Source: G963422705 sp963422705 | GTDB lineage: Bacteria > Poribacteria > WGA-4E > WGA-3G | Direction: 5' to 3' | DNA: 64,000 bases | NCBI GenBank assembly: GCA_963422705.1 | Contig: OY730443.1 | Coordinates: forward strand, 1,364,001-1,428,000 | Shown: piece by piece, positions 45,345-54,119 of the stretch | Position numbering within the stretch: position 1 is the first letter of the stretch | Layout: the number at the start of each line of letters is the position of its first letter | Translations under genes and position numbers: made by a program | Notes under the pieces: generated by a model | What the model was told of the DNA's origin: nothing | What the model saw: only the letters and a program-made list of their open reading frames with translations | The model's database searches: none

Positions 45345-46334
45345 ATGAACATAGAAACCCAAAGCCGGCAATTCCGAGAGACCTTCTATAACGTCAAAAC
45401 CGAAGTCCAAAAACGCATTGTCGGCCAAGATGCCATCATCGAAGGCATCCTAACATGCCTATTGGCTAACGGACATGCGCTGCTGGAAGGCATCCCGGGC
45501 TTAGGTAAAACCCAACTCATCCACACGCTCAGCGAAACCGTGGACGTGACGTTCAAACGCATCCAATTCACACCGGACATGATGCCCTCGGACATTACCG
45601 GCACAACCCTCCTCGTCGAAGACGAAAGTGGCGGCAAACAGTTCCGATTCCAACAAGGCGCCATCTTCGCACAGCTCATCCTCGCCGACGAAATTAACCG
45701 TGCTACCCCGAGAACACAATCCGCGCTCCTTGAAGCGATGCAGGAACGGACTGTCACCGTCGGGCGCACAAGTCATCAGCTCAAAGAACCTTTCTGCGTC
45801 CTTGCGACACAAAATCCACTCGAAATGGAAGGCACTTATCCGTTACCGGAAGCACAACTCGACCGCTTTTTGTTCAAACTTCGGGTGGAATTTCCGAGCG
45901 AAGCCGAGATAGTCCATATTTTGCGGCGCACGACATCCGATGTTGAAATCACCGTTCAAAAAGTGGCCGATGCCCAAACCATCAACGAAATGCGTCGTCT
46001 TGTCCGTCAAGTTCTCATCGCCGAGCATGTCGAACGGTACATCATCCACCTTGTCCGAATGACACACCCCGATTCCCAAAACGCGCCGGATATCGTCAAA
46101 AACTATGTCGAACTTGGTGCGGGTATACGCAGCGTCCAAGCAATCGCCCTAACCGCAAAAATTAAGGCCCTGCTGGATGAACGCTACAATGTCGCCTTCG
46201 AAGATGTCGGTGCCGTCCTTCTACCCGTACTCCGCCACCGCATTCTTCTCAACTATGAAGGTGAGGGCGAAGGCATCCAAACAGAACAAATCATCACAGA
46301 AGTCCACAACAGGCTCTTAGAAGCGAATAAATAA
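45345..46334 (+). CDS. MoxR-family AAA+ ATPase
   Basis: About 329 residues from the ATG at 45345; the 39 upstream codons in the same frame look non-coding. Walker A LLEGIPGLGKTQL, Walker B LILADEINRATPRTQSALL, sensor 1 LATQNPLEMEGTYPLPEAQL and the C-terminal AAA lid (YVELGAGIRSVQAIALTAK). MoxR ATPases work with von Willebrand A and DUF58 proteins in chaperone-like assembly of metal or envelope complexes. Here no DUF58 gene follows; the likely VWA partner is at 38708-41098 on the other strand. Full AAA+ core present. Confidence 0.92.
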   Translation: MNIETQSRQFRETFYNVKTEVQKRIVGQDAIIEGILTCLLANGHALLEGIPGLGKTQLIHTLSETVDVTFKRIQFTPDMMPSDITGTTLLVEDESGGKQFRFQQGAIFAQLILADEINRATPRTQSALLEAMQERTVTVGRTSHQLKEPFCVLATQNPLEMEGTYPLPEAQLDRFLFKLRVEFPSEAEIVHILRRTTSDVEITVQKVADAQTINEMRRLVRQVLIAEHVERYIIHLVRMTHPDSQNAPDIVKNYVELGAGIRSVQAIALTAKIKALLDERYNVAFEDVGAVLLPVLRHRILLNYEGEGEGIQTEQIITEVHNRLLEANK

Positions 46335-46375
46335 AAGCATTCTTGATCAAAACTAACCATACCTTAAATCTATTG

Positions 46376-46404
46376 TTGCGAAAAATATCAAAAAATGATA
46401 TTCT
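46376..46404 (+). promoter_or_regulatory. Promoter candidate for the hydroxyproline-type operon
   Basis: TTGCGA (46376-46381), 17-base spacer, TATTCT (46399-46404). Four of six bases match in each box. It lies about 65 bases before the ATG at 46468. Confidence 0.35.
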
Positions 46405-46467
46405 GAAAAAGTTCATAACCCGAACATACAAACAAACCGCTGCTTATCGGACAACTTTGGAGTTTAC

Positions 46468-47571
46468 ATGAAAATTCGCCGTGTTAACGTTTATCAAGTC
46501 GACTTGCCCCTCCATGAAGGCAGCTACAACTGGTCTGGCGGAAAATCCGTCTCCGTTTTCGACAGTACGATAGTCTCCGTCGAAACCGGTGAAGGCATCA
46601 CCGGCTATGGCGAAGTTTGCCCATTAGGTCCCTTCTATCTCCCCGCCTACGCTGCAGGTGCCCGCACCGGAATTGCAGAACTTGCGCCGCACCTTATCGG
46701 AGAAGACTTGACACAATTACAGCGGCTAAATCGGCGCATGGACACCGTACTCAAAGGACATCCATATGTAAAATCAGCAATCGACATAGCGTGCTGGGAC
46801 ATCATCGGTAAAGCTTCGAACCAATCTGTCTGTACCCTGCTCGGCGGGAGGTACGGCCCCGATTTCATGCTCTATCGTGCCATTTCGCAACAATCGCCCG
46901 ACGAAATGGCAGCCCAAGTTGCAACCTACCGTGCCCAAGGGTACCGGAAATTTCAGTTGAAAGTCGGTAGCGACGTAAACACAGACATTCAACGTATTCA
47001 TGCCGTTTCAGCGCTGATGCAACCTGGGGACGTGCTAATCGCGGACGCGAACACCGGATGGCTGATGCACCAAGCCACTCGCGTTGTTCGAGGCGTCTCC
47101 GGTATAGATGTCTATATCGAGCAGCCTTGCCTCTCCTACGAAGAATGCCTCGCCATTCGACATCGCACCAATCACCCTTTCGTTCTCGATGAAACAATCG
47201 ACAGCATTCATGCCCTGCTCCGTGGGCATGCCGACGGAGCAATGGACATCGTCAATATCAAGCTTAGCAAATTCGGTGGGCTCACCAAAGCCAAACAGGC
47301 ACGGGACATCTGTGTTGAGCTCGGCATCGGGATGACGATTGAAGATAGCTGGGGTGGTGACATCACAACCGCCGCAATTGCCCATCTTGCTCACAGCACA
47401 CCCACCGAGTTTCTTTTCACGGCAACGGATTTCAACAGCTACGTGACAGTCAGCACCGCGGAAGGCGCGCCCCAACGTTCTCACGGCAGAATGGCGGCAT
47501 CAACCCGTCCTGGACTCGGTATTACCCCCTACCCAGACGTTTTAGGCAAACCCGTTGTTCAGGTGGAGTGA
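46468..47571 (+). CDS. Enolase-superfamily dehydratase, cis-3-hydroxy-L-proline dehydratase-like
   Basis: 367 residues, full-length mandelate racemase/muconate lactonising family. Base Lys165 in KFQLKVG on the second strand, metal ligands Asp193 (IADANTGW), Glu219 (YIEQP) and Asp241 (VLDE), and second base Lys265 in VNIKLSKFG. A C-terminal IEDSWGGD follows. In the family, this K-K pair and a neighbour of the ornithine cyclodeaminase type are seen in cis-3-hydroxy-L-proline dehydratases (giving delta-1-pyrroline-2-carboxylate). The next gene, 5 bases away, is exactly such a neighbour. Substrate is therefore a strong inference, not proof. Cytoplasmic. Confidence 0.78.
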   Translation: MKIRRVNVYQVDLPLHEGSYNWSGGKSVSVFDSTIVSVETGEGITGYGEVCPLGPFYLPAYAAGARTGIAELAPHLIGEDLTQLQRLNRRMDTVLKGHPYVKSAIDIACWDIIGKASNQSVCTLLGGRYGPDFMLYRAISQQSPDEMAAQVATYRAQGYRKFQLKVGSDVNTDIQRIHAVSALMQPGDVLIADANTGWLMHQATRVVRGVSGIDVYIEQPCLSYEECLAIRHRTNHPFVLDETIDSIHALLRGHADGAMDIVNIKLSKFGGLTKAKQARDICVELGIGMTIEDSWGGDITTAAIAHLAHSTPTEFLFTATDFNSYVTVSTAEGAPQRSHGRMAASTRPGLGITPYPDVLGKPVVQVE

Positions 47572-47575
47572 TAAC

Positions 47576-48538
47576 ATGCTCATCAGAATCCTCTCCGCTG
47601 CGGATGTCAGAGCCGCCTTACCCATGCCCAAAGCCGTTGAGGCGATGCGCCATGCCTACAGCCAATTTTCTGCAGGCGAGGCAATCGCTCCACCACGGCA
47701 ACACATCCACACAGACAAAGGCGTTACCCTCATCATGCCCGCCTACCTTCCGGAATGCGGTGAATTCGGCATTAAAGTCGTCTCCATTTATGACGAGAAT
47801 CCAAAACGGAATCTGCCACGCATCACCGCAACCGTTTTAGTGCTTGACGCGGCGACAGGTGCCCCAAAAGCCTTCATCGATGGCGGCAGCCTTACTGCCA
47901 TCCGAACCGGCGCCGGCGGTGGTGTCGCAGCGGACTTACTCGCCACACAGCACGCAAAAAACGTTGGACTCTTTGGAGCAGGTGTACAGGCAAGGACACA
48001 ATTGCAAGCGGTGATGGCAACAAGAGACATCAAACGCGTCACCCTCATCAGTCGCACATCGGCATCGGCACAAAAACTCGCCACTGAAATCTCGCGTTGG
48101 GCAGATGCCCCTGAAGTCAAACTCGTAACCAGAACAGAACAGGTCATCGAGGATGCCGATATTGTTATTTGTGCCACCACATCGGCAATACCGCTCTTCG
48201 ACGGCAACGCGCTACAACCCGGAACCCACATCACAGCCATCGGCACATTCGTTCCGGAAAAACGGGAAGTCGACACCACCACACTCAGGCGAGCACATCG
48301 CATCGTTGTCGATTCGCGAGAAGCCTGCTTGGAGGAAGCAGGCGAACTCATAATTCCCAACATTCAGCCTCATGCCGAGCTCGGAGAAATCATCAATGGC
48401 GAGAAGCCCGGACGACAATCAGACGACGAAATCACCTTCTTCAAATCCGTAGGCATCGCAGTGCAAGACGTTGTCGCAGCATCAACCCTCCTCGCGGAAG
48501 CAGCAACTAAAGGCTTAGGTACCCTTACTGCCATATAG
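47576..48538 (+). CDS. Ornithine cyclodeaminase/mu-crystallin family reductase, probably delta-1-pyrroline-2-carboxylate reductase
   Basis: 320 residues from the ATG at 47576 (AGGTGGAG, 8 bases upstream, inside the end of the dehydratase gene). It has FGIKVVSIYDENP, IDGGSLTAIRTGAGGGVAAD, the NAD(P) fold VGLFGAGVQARTQLQAV and ICATTSAIPLFDG. This pattern is common to ornithine cyclodeaminase, ketimine reductase and pyrroline-2-carboxylate reductase. Located directly after the 3-hydroxyproline dehydratase-like gene, the pyrroline-2-carboxylate reductase role (forming L-proline with NAD(P)H) is the best reading. Tight spacing shows a shared mRNA. Confidence 0.82.
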   Translation: MLIRILSAADVRAALPMPKAVEAMRHAYSQFSAGEAIAPPRQHIHTDKGVTLIMPAYLPECGEFGIKVVSIYDENPKRNLPRITATVLVLDAATGAPKAFIDGGSLTAIRTGAGGGVAADLLATQHAKNVGLFGAGVQARTQLQAVMATRDIKRVTLISRTSASAQKLATEISRWADAPEVKLVTRTEQVIEDADIVICATTSAIPLFDGNALQPGTHITAIGTFVPEKREVDTTTLRRAHRIVVDSREACLEEAGELIIPNIQPHAELGEIINGEKPGRQSDDEITFFKSVGIAVQDVVAASTLLAEAATKGLGTLTAI

Positions 48539-48912
48539 TCATGTTGACAAGGCATACTTTAACATCGCTGCCATTCCCGCCGATACCAAGCCCCGCCTGG
48601 GGAACCACGTGACAGGTTCGGTGAGATGAAGATTTAGGATGAATTTGGGATTCTTTCGGGCCCGATGTCGGAATCAGAGGACTTGAGAATAGCGCCGCAA
48701 TTCGCTCTAATCCGGATTAATCGTGTTCATTTCCGCTTTCCCCAGTATGTTCGTCCCCGCTATATCCGCCACTACCGACTTCCGAATGCGCCGTCCACCC
48801 ATCAAAATTGCGATGAGTTGAACCTCTATCTTTTCAGCAGGCACAAGTTCTGTTGGGCGTGTCTGCCCGAGCTCATCTCCATTTGAGAGGTGGTGGTATT
48901 TCCACGAACCCT
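48539..48912. other. Intergenic region, 374 bases, before the IS remnant
   Basis: No credible gene was seen. A 73-codon frame at 48665-48886 has no Shine-Dalgarno and resembles nothing. A palindrome CTAATCCGGATTAA occurs near 48710. Confidence 0.4.
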
Positions 48913-49395
48913 TGAAGGGACTCCCTTAACAATCCCAAGCCTTTAGGCTTCGGGTCCAACCCAGCTAACTCGTGCTGGCGTGAAAAAAAGCGTTGACTTT
49001 ATCTAAAAAATGTGTGATATTATATTAAGGTTATACTTCCAAAAGACTTCGTGAGGGGTTTGGACACCTCAAATCCGGCTTGCCGTGTCTTTAGACACGC
49101 TCAACGTTCATATCTTCGGGTGGGAGTGTATCCCTAGTCAAAGAATCTATCGAGGAGCAAAAGCGTGTCTAAATCCAAGAAAGAATACCGAGTGGGTGCG
49201 AGTAACATTCTGACAAAGTATCAGGGTTTTATGACAAACCCTGTAGTCGGGGCAGTGGTATCCCCCGTAGGTATCCGATATCATCCGAACCTATGTAGAC
49301 TTGATAAGTGGACACCGTTTTCGGGACTCAAATCAAGTTAGCCTTCCAAGAGAAGGTAAGAAGCACACGCCGGAAGAAGTTGTCAGTATCACAAG
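48913..49395 (+). mobile_element. IS200/IS605-family internally deleted copy (MITE-like), 483 bases
   Basis: It shares both ends with the full element at 59991-61842 (there on the minus strand). The left end has CCCTTAACAATCCCA, an AAGCC-TTTA-GGCTT hairpin and CTTCGGGTCCAACCC; the right end has CTTCCAAGAGAAGG and AGTATCACAAG. Two deletions relative to the full copy: the 5' half of tnpA is lost (junction near 49030), and nearly all of tnpB is lost, joining its first 9 codons (MSKSKKEYR) to VGASNILTKYQG and the tail up to SGLKSS. The tnpB 3' part and right end, which in this family encode the guide (omega) RNA, are retained. It would need TnpA in trans to move. Confidence 0.85.
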
Positions 49396-49454
49396 CATTA
49401 GTTTCTCGTCAGCGAAGGTAAGTCGCGCGCGATTGCGGAGAATATGCTGATGGA

Positions 49455-50156
49455 TTACGCCCTGCCATAGACAGGGATGGCGGCACCGTTGATGACGGAT
49501 GCGTCGTCGGAAGTGAGAAAGCAGATTACCTTGGCAACATCCGCAGGGGCAACCCAACGGCAATGTTCTTCATCGGGCATAGACTGGCGATTAGCGGGTG
49601 TGTCCATGATGCTCGGCATGACAGCATTGACGTTGATGCCATTATCGATGACTTCGGCTGCTAACGACTCCGTTAAAGTGCGAACGCCACCTTTTGAAAC
49701 ACAATAGGCACTGAGCCCTGCTTCACCTTTTAAGCCGGCACGGGCGGAGACGTTGACAATCTTGCCGTAACCGCACTCAATCATCTGCGGAAGCGCAGCT
49801 TTGCAACAGAGGAACACGGATTTGAGGTTCAGGTTCATCATAAAATCCCATTTTCCCTCTTCAAGTTCAGCTGCAGGAATTCCGCCTACGAAACCACCGA
49901 CGATGTTCACCAGCACGTTGAGCTGCCCGAACGTGGAAAACGATTGCCGGACGTCGACTTCCTTGGTAACGTCCGCGAACAGGAACTCTACATCGTCGCT
50001 GATGTCTGGGTTGTACTGTTTGAAACGTTCAACTTCATCTTCAAAGAGGTAAGTGACAGCGACGTTGTCACCTTGGGCGATGTACGCTTTTGTAACGGCA
50101 CTGCCCAGGATACCGGTACCGCCGGTGATGAGCACATTACGTTTCTGTTCAGCCAT
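49455..50156 (-). CDS. Short-chain dehydrogenase/reductase
   Basis: 233 residues. TGGTGILGSA nucleotide motif near the N-terminus, NVSARAGLKGEAGLSAYCVS with YCVSK catalytic Tyr and Lys, and IMDTPANR after it. Classical SDR resembling 3-oxoacyl-ACP reductase or sugar-alcohol dehydrogenases. The NIVGGFVGG in place of the usual NNAG is slightly unusual. Substrate unknown. CGGAGA precedes the ATG with a somewhat long spacing. The deleted IS copy ends 60 bases past its stop, so the 3' flank was altered by insertion. Confidence 0.88.
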   Translation of the reverse strand: MAEQKRNVLITGGTGILGSAVTKAYIAQGDNVAVTYLFEDEVERFKQYNPDISDDVEFLFADVTKEVDVRQSFSTFGQLNVLVNIVGGFVGGIPAAELEEGKWDFMMNLNLKSVFLCCKAALPQMIECGYGKIVNVSARAGLKGEAGLSAYCVSKGGVRTLTESLAAEVIDNGINVNAVMPSIMDTPANRQSMPDEEHCRWVAPADVAKVICFLTSDDASVINGAAIPVYGRA

Positions 50157-50229
50157 TTTTAAAATCTCCGTTTTGTGTTCCAGTCAAAAGGTTATTTTCA
50201 CGTCACGATAATACGGGAGGCCAAGAATG

Positions 50230-51231
50230 TCAAATGGGTTTCACCCCGATGCCGGGGCGGTTTGGCAGAATCAGTTTGCCCCTGTCAAGCGTTACACCGG
50301 CATACCGGTCATTTGCGATAAGAAGATTTCCATCCAAATCGGCGTAATCGACAAGAGGTGTCAGGTGCGCAGCAGCGGTGATGCCGATAGAACTTTCTAT
50401 CATACACCCGAGCATGACAAGTAAGCCATGTGCACGGGCCACATGTATCATCTTGAGTGCCTCAAGCAAGCCGCCACATTTTACAAGTTTGATGTTGATT
50501 CCATCAACGGATTCCGCGAGGGCGGGGATATCTGCTGCGCGTTTGACAGATTCATCAGCGATAATGGGGAGCTCCGTGTGTTCTCGGACAAATTTAAGCC
50601 CATTCAATTCGGTTGGGTTTGTGGGCTGTTCAATTAATTCAACCCCGTACTCGGCAAGTTTTCGAATTTTTTTCACGGCTTCTTTGGGATTCCACGCAGT
50701 ATTTGCATCCACATAGAGGGGTTTATCTGTAACCTTACGTAGCGCTTCGATTATCTCAATATCGCGCGGGGTACCGAGTTTTACCTTGAGAATGGGATAT
50801 GCTTCCGCCTGCCGTGCCTTCTCTACCATCAGTTCAGGTTCATCAAGTCCGATGGTAAAGGACGTCTGCGGTGTTTTTTCCGGGTTGAGTCCCCAGAGTT
50901 GGTAGAGCGGTACGCCCAATTTTTTCGCGAGCCGGTCATGGAGTGCGATATCAATCGCGGATTTGGCGGCGTAATTACCCCCGAGGGTGGATTCAAAGCG
51001 CGTCATGATATCCTGAATTGCGTCGAGTCCGTCGTCGAGCACGGGTTCAAGGATTTCGAATGCTGTCGTGACTGTCCGGACGGTTTCACCGTAGAATCGC
51101 GCCGGTGCTGCTTCTCCGAGGCCGCCATCAACTTGGACTGAGAGAACATCACGATATGTATCCACGGTGCGACGGGCAATCTTGAATGAATGACGGAGTT
51201 GGAGTTGAGTGATTTTTGCAGCGATATACAC
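50230..51231 (-). CDS. Dipeptide epimerase (L-Ala-D/L-Glu type), enolase superfamily
   Basis: About 333 residues from the GTG at 51231, after the amidase stop at 51248; the longer frame from 51300 overlaps that gene. N-terminal ITQLQLRHSFKIARRTVD is the start expected of dipeptide epimerases. Motifs: ILKVKLGTPRDIE with the base pair KVK, YVDANTAW, LIEQPT, IIADESVK and NIKLVKCGG, then MLGCMIESS. It epimerises L-Ala-D-Glu to L-Ala-L-Glu in murein peptide recycling. Transcription with the upstream murein amidase supports this. Other dipeptide specificities occur in the family, so specificity is inferred. Confidence 0.85.
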   Translation of the reverse strand: MYIAAKITQLQLRHSFKIARRTVDTYRDVLSVQVDGGLGEAAPARFYGETVRTVTTAFEILEPVLDDGLDAIQDIMTRFESTLGGNYAAKSAIDIALHDRLAKKLGVPLYQLWGLNPEKTPQTSFTIGLDEPELMVEKARQAEAYPILKVKLGTPRDIEIIEALRKVTDKPLYVDANTAWNPKEAVKKIRKLAEYGVELIEQPTNPTELNGLKFVREHTELPIIADESVKRAADIPALAESVDGINIKLVKCGGLLEALKMIHVARAHGLLVMLGCMIESSIGITAAAHLTPLVDYADLDGNLLIANDRYAGVTLDRGKLILPNRPGIGVKPI

Positions 51232-51247
51232 GTTAATTCTGCGGTTT

Positions 51248-53434
51248 CTACTTTGTTTGGTGAAAGTACTCCAAGAAACGTTTCTGTTTTCCTGCGTCAA
51301 GCTGAGTATCGGTTTTCAAAGCCTGCCACACCCCGGAAAAGATGGCGAATGCTTCCTGGATAGGAGAAGTGTTCGCGTGATTTAGAGAGCGAATTTCAAG
51401 CGTCATCGCCATTTTGTTGGTATGTTGAATTTCGGGGGTTGTCTTATCCTGAACGGTTTCAATCGCTGTCTCAAAAAGTGTATCATTAAATTGTTTGAGT
51501 ATCTGTTTTAGCAACGTCTCCGCCGTTCGGTTACCGTGGTAATGCGAGGCGATAACAGCGGATTCGTTCTTTTCCCACGGTGTATGATGAAATCGAAAAT
51601 AGTATCCTTCCTCCGGAATGGCGTTAACGTTCGCAATCCGGTCTTTGAGAGACAATTTTTGCCCTGACTGCTGAACTTGATACACCTTGGCACCGGCGAG
51701 TTTCAGCATCTGTTCAAGCGTTTCAATGAGTTGTACGGTGGCCGGAGCTTCCTTTTGCACATCGAGAACAAAAACATTTTCAGCGAAGACACCATCCGCG
51801 ATTACCTGAAGTTTCGCATGGATGACAGTCGCGCCATTCTGTCGGACGCAGAACTGCCGTTTTTGTGGGTAGTATCTCGGCGCAGTGAAATGAAACGTGA
51901 CGTCGCCCTGAAATTCCGTCATGATAAAGAAATGGCCATCGGTGTCCGTAACAGCGGTTAAGGCCGGTTCGGCGTGCAATTGGGCGTTTGGAATTGGTTG
52001 CCCGGTATCAGCGTCAGAAAGGTGTCCTTGCACAATCGCGCCTTCAATGTCCTCAAAATGAATTGTCAGCGATTCGTGTTTTTGTCGGTAGCCGGCCTGC
52101 ACCGTCGCTTTACCGGGCTGTGTAGGGGCATGGACATAGAAGTGGGCAGTCCCATTTTGGGAGAATTCGACGGTTTCTGCAAGTTTATCGGATGGTTGAT
52201 CTCTTTGCGAAAAGGCGGTTGCTGTTACAATTCGCCCCATTGATGTTGTGGCGTGAATCGGCTCACCATCGGCAATCGGCATCCCCTCCGCATCGAACAC
52301 CTTCGCTGTGACGCGGACGTAACTTTTCCCGTCAAACGGGAGGTTCTGTGTCGTCGCGTTAAGCTTAAGACTGGCTGCAGGTGGTGCTACCTTAAACCAT
52401 TGCGCAGAAGGCAGGCTGTGATTGCCGTAGTAGTTGACTAACCCGGTTTCGACAAAGTGGATGCCGTTCGTTAGCGGCTTTTCGATGAACACGTCAATTA
52501 GCGCTTCACCGCGGCGGTAATGGAACGGAACGTTGACGTTATCAATTTTGACCCGGATAGAGTCAGTGAAAACCTGTTGCCGTTTAAGCATCCACGCGCC
52601 CCGTTCGTGGAGTCCATCGGCAACGCTGATTTGGATTTTCGGGGTTTTTATTCGGATGACTGCCTCGTGTTGCGGTTTAATGAGAGCGCCTTTCGGGAAT
52701 CCACCCGCGACATATCGTGCAATGCCGAGAAAGTAGCCGTTCGCCTCACGTTTGAGGTATTCTACAGTTCTGAGACGTGCTTCTTCCTGTGGGTTAGAGT
52801 AGAAAGAAGCCTCGCACACAATGGCAGGACACTCGGCTAACCGTAGGACACTAAACCCTGAAGAGACGATTAATTTATCCGAATAGAGCCCTGTTGCTGG
52901 TGCTGTAGGCAAACAGAGGGCATCGGCAACGCCTTGTTGGACATATCGCGCCAGGTCCAAACTCGTACGTGATTCATCGGCATCACCGTGATACCAGGTA
53001 GAGGTATAGTTCGTTTCCGGTGTGCTAATCGAGTTGTGGTGTAGCGATATGAAAAAATCGGCGCGGCTTTCGTTCGCAATCTGACTACGTCTGGATAAAC
53101 TGACGTAGGAATCATCGACACGCGTCATGATAACTGTCGCGCCTACCTGTTGTAAGCGCTCGCGAAGATAAAAGGCAACTTGTAGATTAGCTTCAGCCTC
53201 GCGAAGCCCTGTCGGCCCGCGTTTGTAATCCGGGATGTGCCCCTGTCCACCGTGCCCCGCGTCCAGGCAAATCGTGAATCCTTTGAGATGGCGAGCGTAC
53301 GGCGGTATTTCAGCCAGCGCGAACCCCTCTTGTTGTCCTCCAACTTCTGGCTGGTGAGAATAGCCGCTAAACAAAAAGAGAAATAACGGGATAATGGCCA
53401 GCTGATAAAACAGATTTTTTGTCCAGTTCCACAT
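51248..53434 (-). CDS. N-acetylmuramoyl-L-alanine amidase (Amidase_3) with Ig/CarboxypepD_reg modules and a degenerate second amidase domain
   Basis: 728 residues from the ATG at 53434. Signal peptide (LFYQLAIIPLFLFLFSG), then a zinc amidase: FTICLDAGHGGQGH, GLREAEANLQVAFYL, ADFFISLHHNS and CPAIVCEASFYSN, giving the His/Glu/His/Glu set. The middle has Ig-like strands and a carboxypeptidase-regulatory-like module (VQGHLSDADTGQPIPNA). The last 180 residues look like a second amidase fold (LAGAKVYQVQQSGQKLSLKD, YFRFHHTPW, MTLEIRSLNH) that has lost the first zinc motif. It cleaves the muramoyl-L-alanine bond in the periplasm. Operon with the dipeptide epimerase. Confidence 0.87.
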   Translation of the reverse strand: MWNWTKNLFYQLAIIPLFLFLFSGYSHQPEVGGQQEGFALAEIPPYARHLKGFTICLDAGHGGQGHIPDYKRGPTGLREAEANLQVAFYLRERLQQVGATVIMTRVDDSYVSLSRRSQIANESRADFFISLHHNSISTPETNYTSTWYHGDADESRTSLDLARYVQQGVADALCLPTAPATGLYSDKLIVSSGFSVLRLAECPAIVCEASFYSNPQEEARLRTVEYLKREANGYFLGIARYVAGGFPKGALIKPQHEAVIRIKTPKIQISVADGLHERGAWMLKRQQVFTDSIRVKIDNVNVPFHYRRGEALIDVFIEKPLTNGIHFVETGLVNYYGNHSLPSAQWFKVAPPAASLKLNATTQNLPFDGKSYVRVTAKVFDAEGMPIADGEPIHATTSMGRIVTATAFSQRDQPSDKLAETVEFSQNGTAHFYVHAPTQPGKATVQAGYRQKHESLTIHFEDIEGAIVQGHLSDADTGQPIPNAQLHAEPALTAVTDTDGHFFIMTEFQGDVTFHFTAPRYYPQKRQFCVRQNGATVIHAKLQVIADGVFAENVFVLDVQKEAPATVQLIETLEQMLKLAGAKVYQVQQSGQKLSLKDRIANVNAIPEEGYYFRFHHTPWEKNESAVIASHYHGNRTAETLLKQILKQFNDTLFETAIETVQDKTTPEIQHTNKMAMTLEIRSLNHANTSPIQEAFAIFSGVWQALKTDTQLDAGKQKRFLEYFHQTK

Positions 53435-53515
53435 CGACAGTCTCTCAGTGCAATACCGCTGCGTGTCCCGGTTCGTCGGAAAGCCCAGCATGCCGTAACT
53501 CGTCCCGCCCGTTTC

Positions 53516-53974
53516 TCAAAATTCTTCTGATTTATACCCTTGCCGGAGGCGCCTTGCCTTGGGCGGGGCGAGAATTGCTGCGAGAATGATACCTTGGCGA
53601 AAGGTTTCAGACGAAAAATTCCGAATTAAACTTCCTGGTACCGGCTTCGCTACAGGTTCGCGCGATGGTGGAACAACATCAGCAGGAACCGAGCGAGATT
53701 CTGCGGGTGTCTCTTCGCGCGTTTCAGCTACAGCAGGGGCTTCCGTTTCTTCGGTGTTTGCCTCTTCAGTGGCGAGAAAGTCAGGCATCTTTTCTGTATC
53801 AAACGGAAAATTTTCCATGAAGGGGGGCAACTCCTCCTCCCTGCTTGTAGGTTCATCCGCCTGTCGCTCAGCTTGCGTTGGCCGCGTTTCAGCCCTTTTT
53901 CGGCGTGTATTGCCAAGGAAAAGTGTCAGAAGAATAACAATTAGCGCAATGAGTGGTTGGATGAGCTCTTCCAT
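53516..53974 (-). CDS. Small single-pass membrane protein, Pro/Glu-rich
   Basis: 152 residues from the ATG at 53974 with an AAAGGAG. One N-terminal membrane helix (PLIALIVILLTLFLGN) precedes RKRAETRPTQAERQ, a Glu/Pro-rich low-complexity region (EEANTEETEAPAVAE) and a basic C-terminal end (APPKARRLRQGY). No domain is recognised. It is placed between the amidase and the flotillin-like genes on the same strand. Possible envelope or scaffold role, nothing firm. Confidence 0.6.
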   Translation of the reverse strand: MEELIQPLIALIVILLTLFLGNTRRKRAETRPTQAERQADEPTSREEELPPFMENFPFDTEKMPDFLATEEANTEETEAPAVAETREETPAESRSVPADVVPPSREPVAKPVPGSLIRNFSSETFRQGIILAAILAPPKARRLRQGYKSEEF

Positions 53975-54119
53975 CAATTTTCTCCTTTTCTCTTTTGTTC
54001 ATCATAAACTTCCACGTCCTATTCCCCAATAAGCGAGACGAAGATAGGAAAGGGAGTTGGCACAACATTTACACACTCACCCAAAAAAGGTGGCGATGCG
54101 TTTTCCTCCTTGTTCAGAT

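Noticed and set aside
48665..48886. Possible 73-residue gene
   Set aside because: No Shine-Dalgarno, no recognisable protein features, and it lies in decayed sequence next to an IS copy.
54059..54076. Sigma-54-like -24/-12 site (TGGCAC, then TTTACA)
   Set aside because: It points rightward, where no gene begins, and the -12 box is imperfect.
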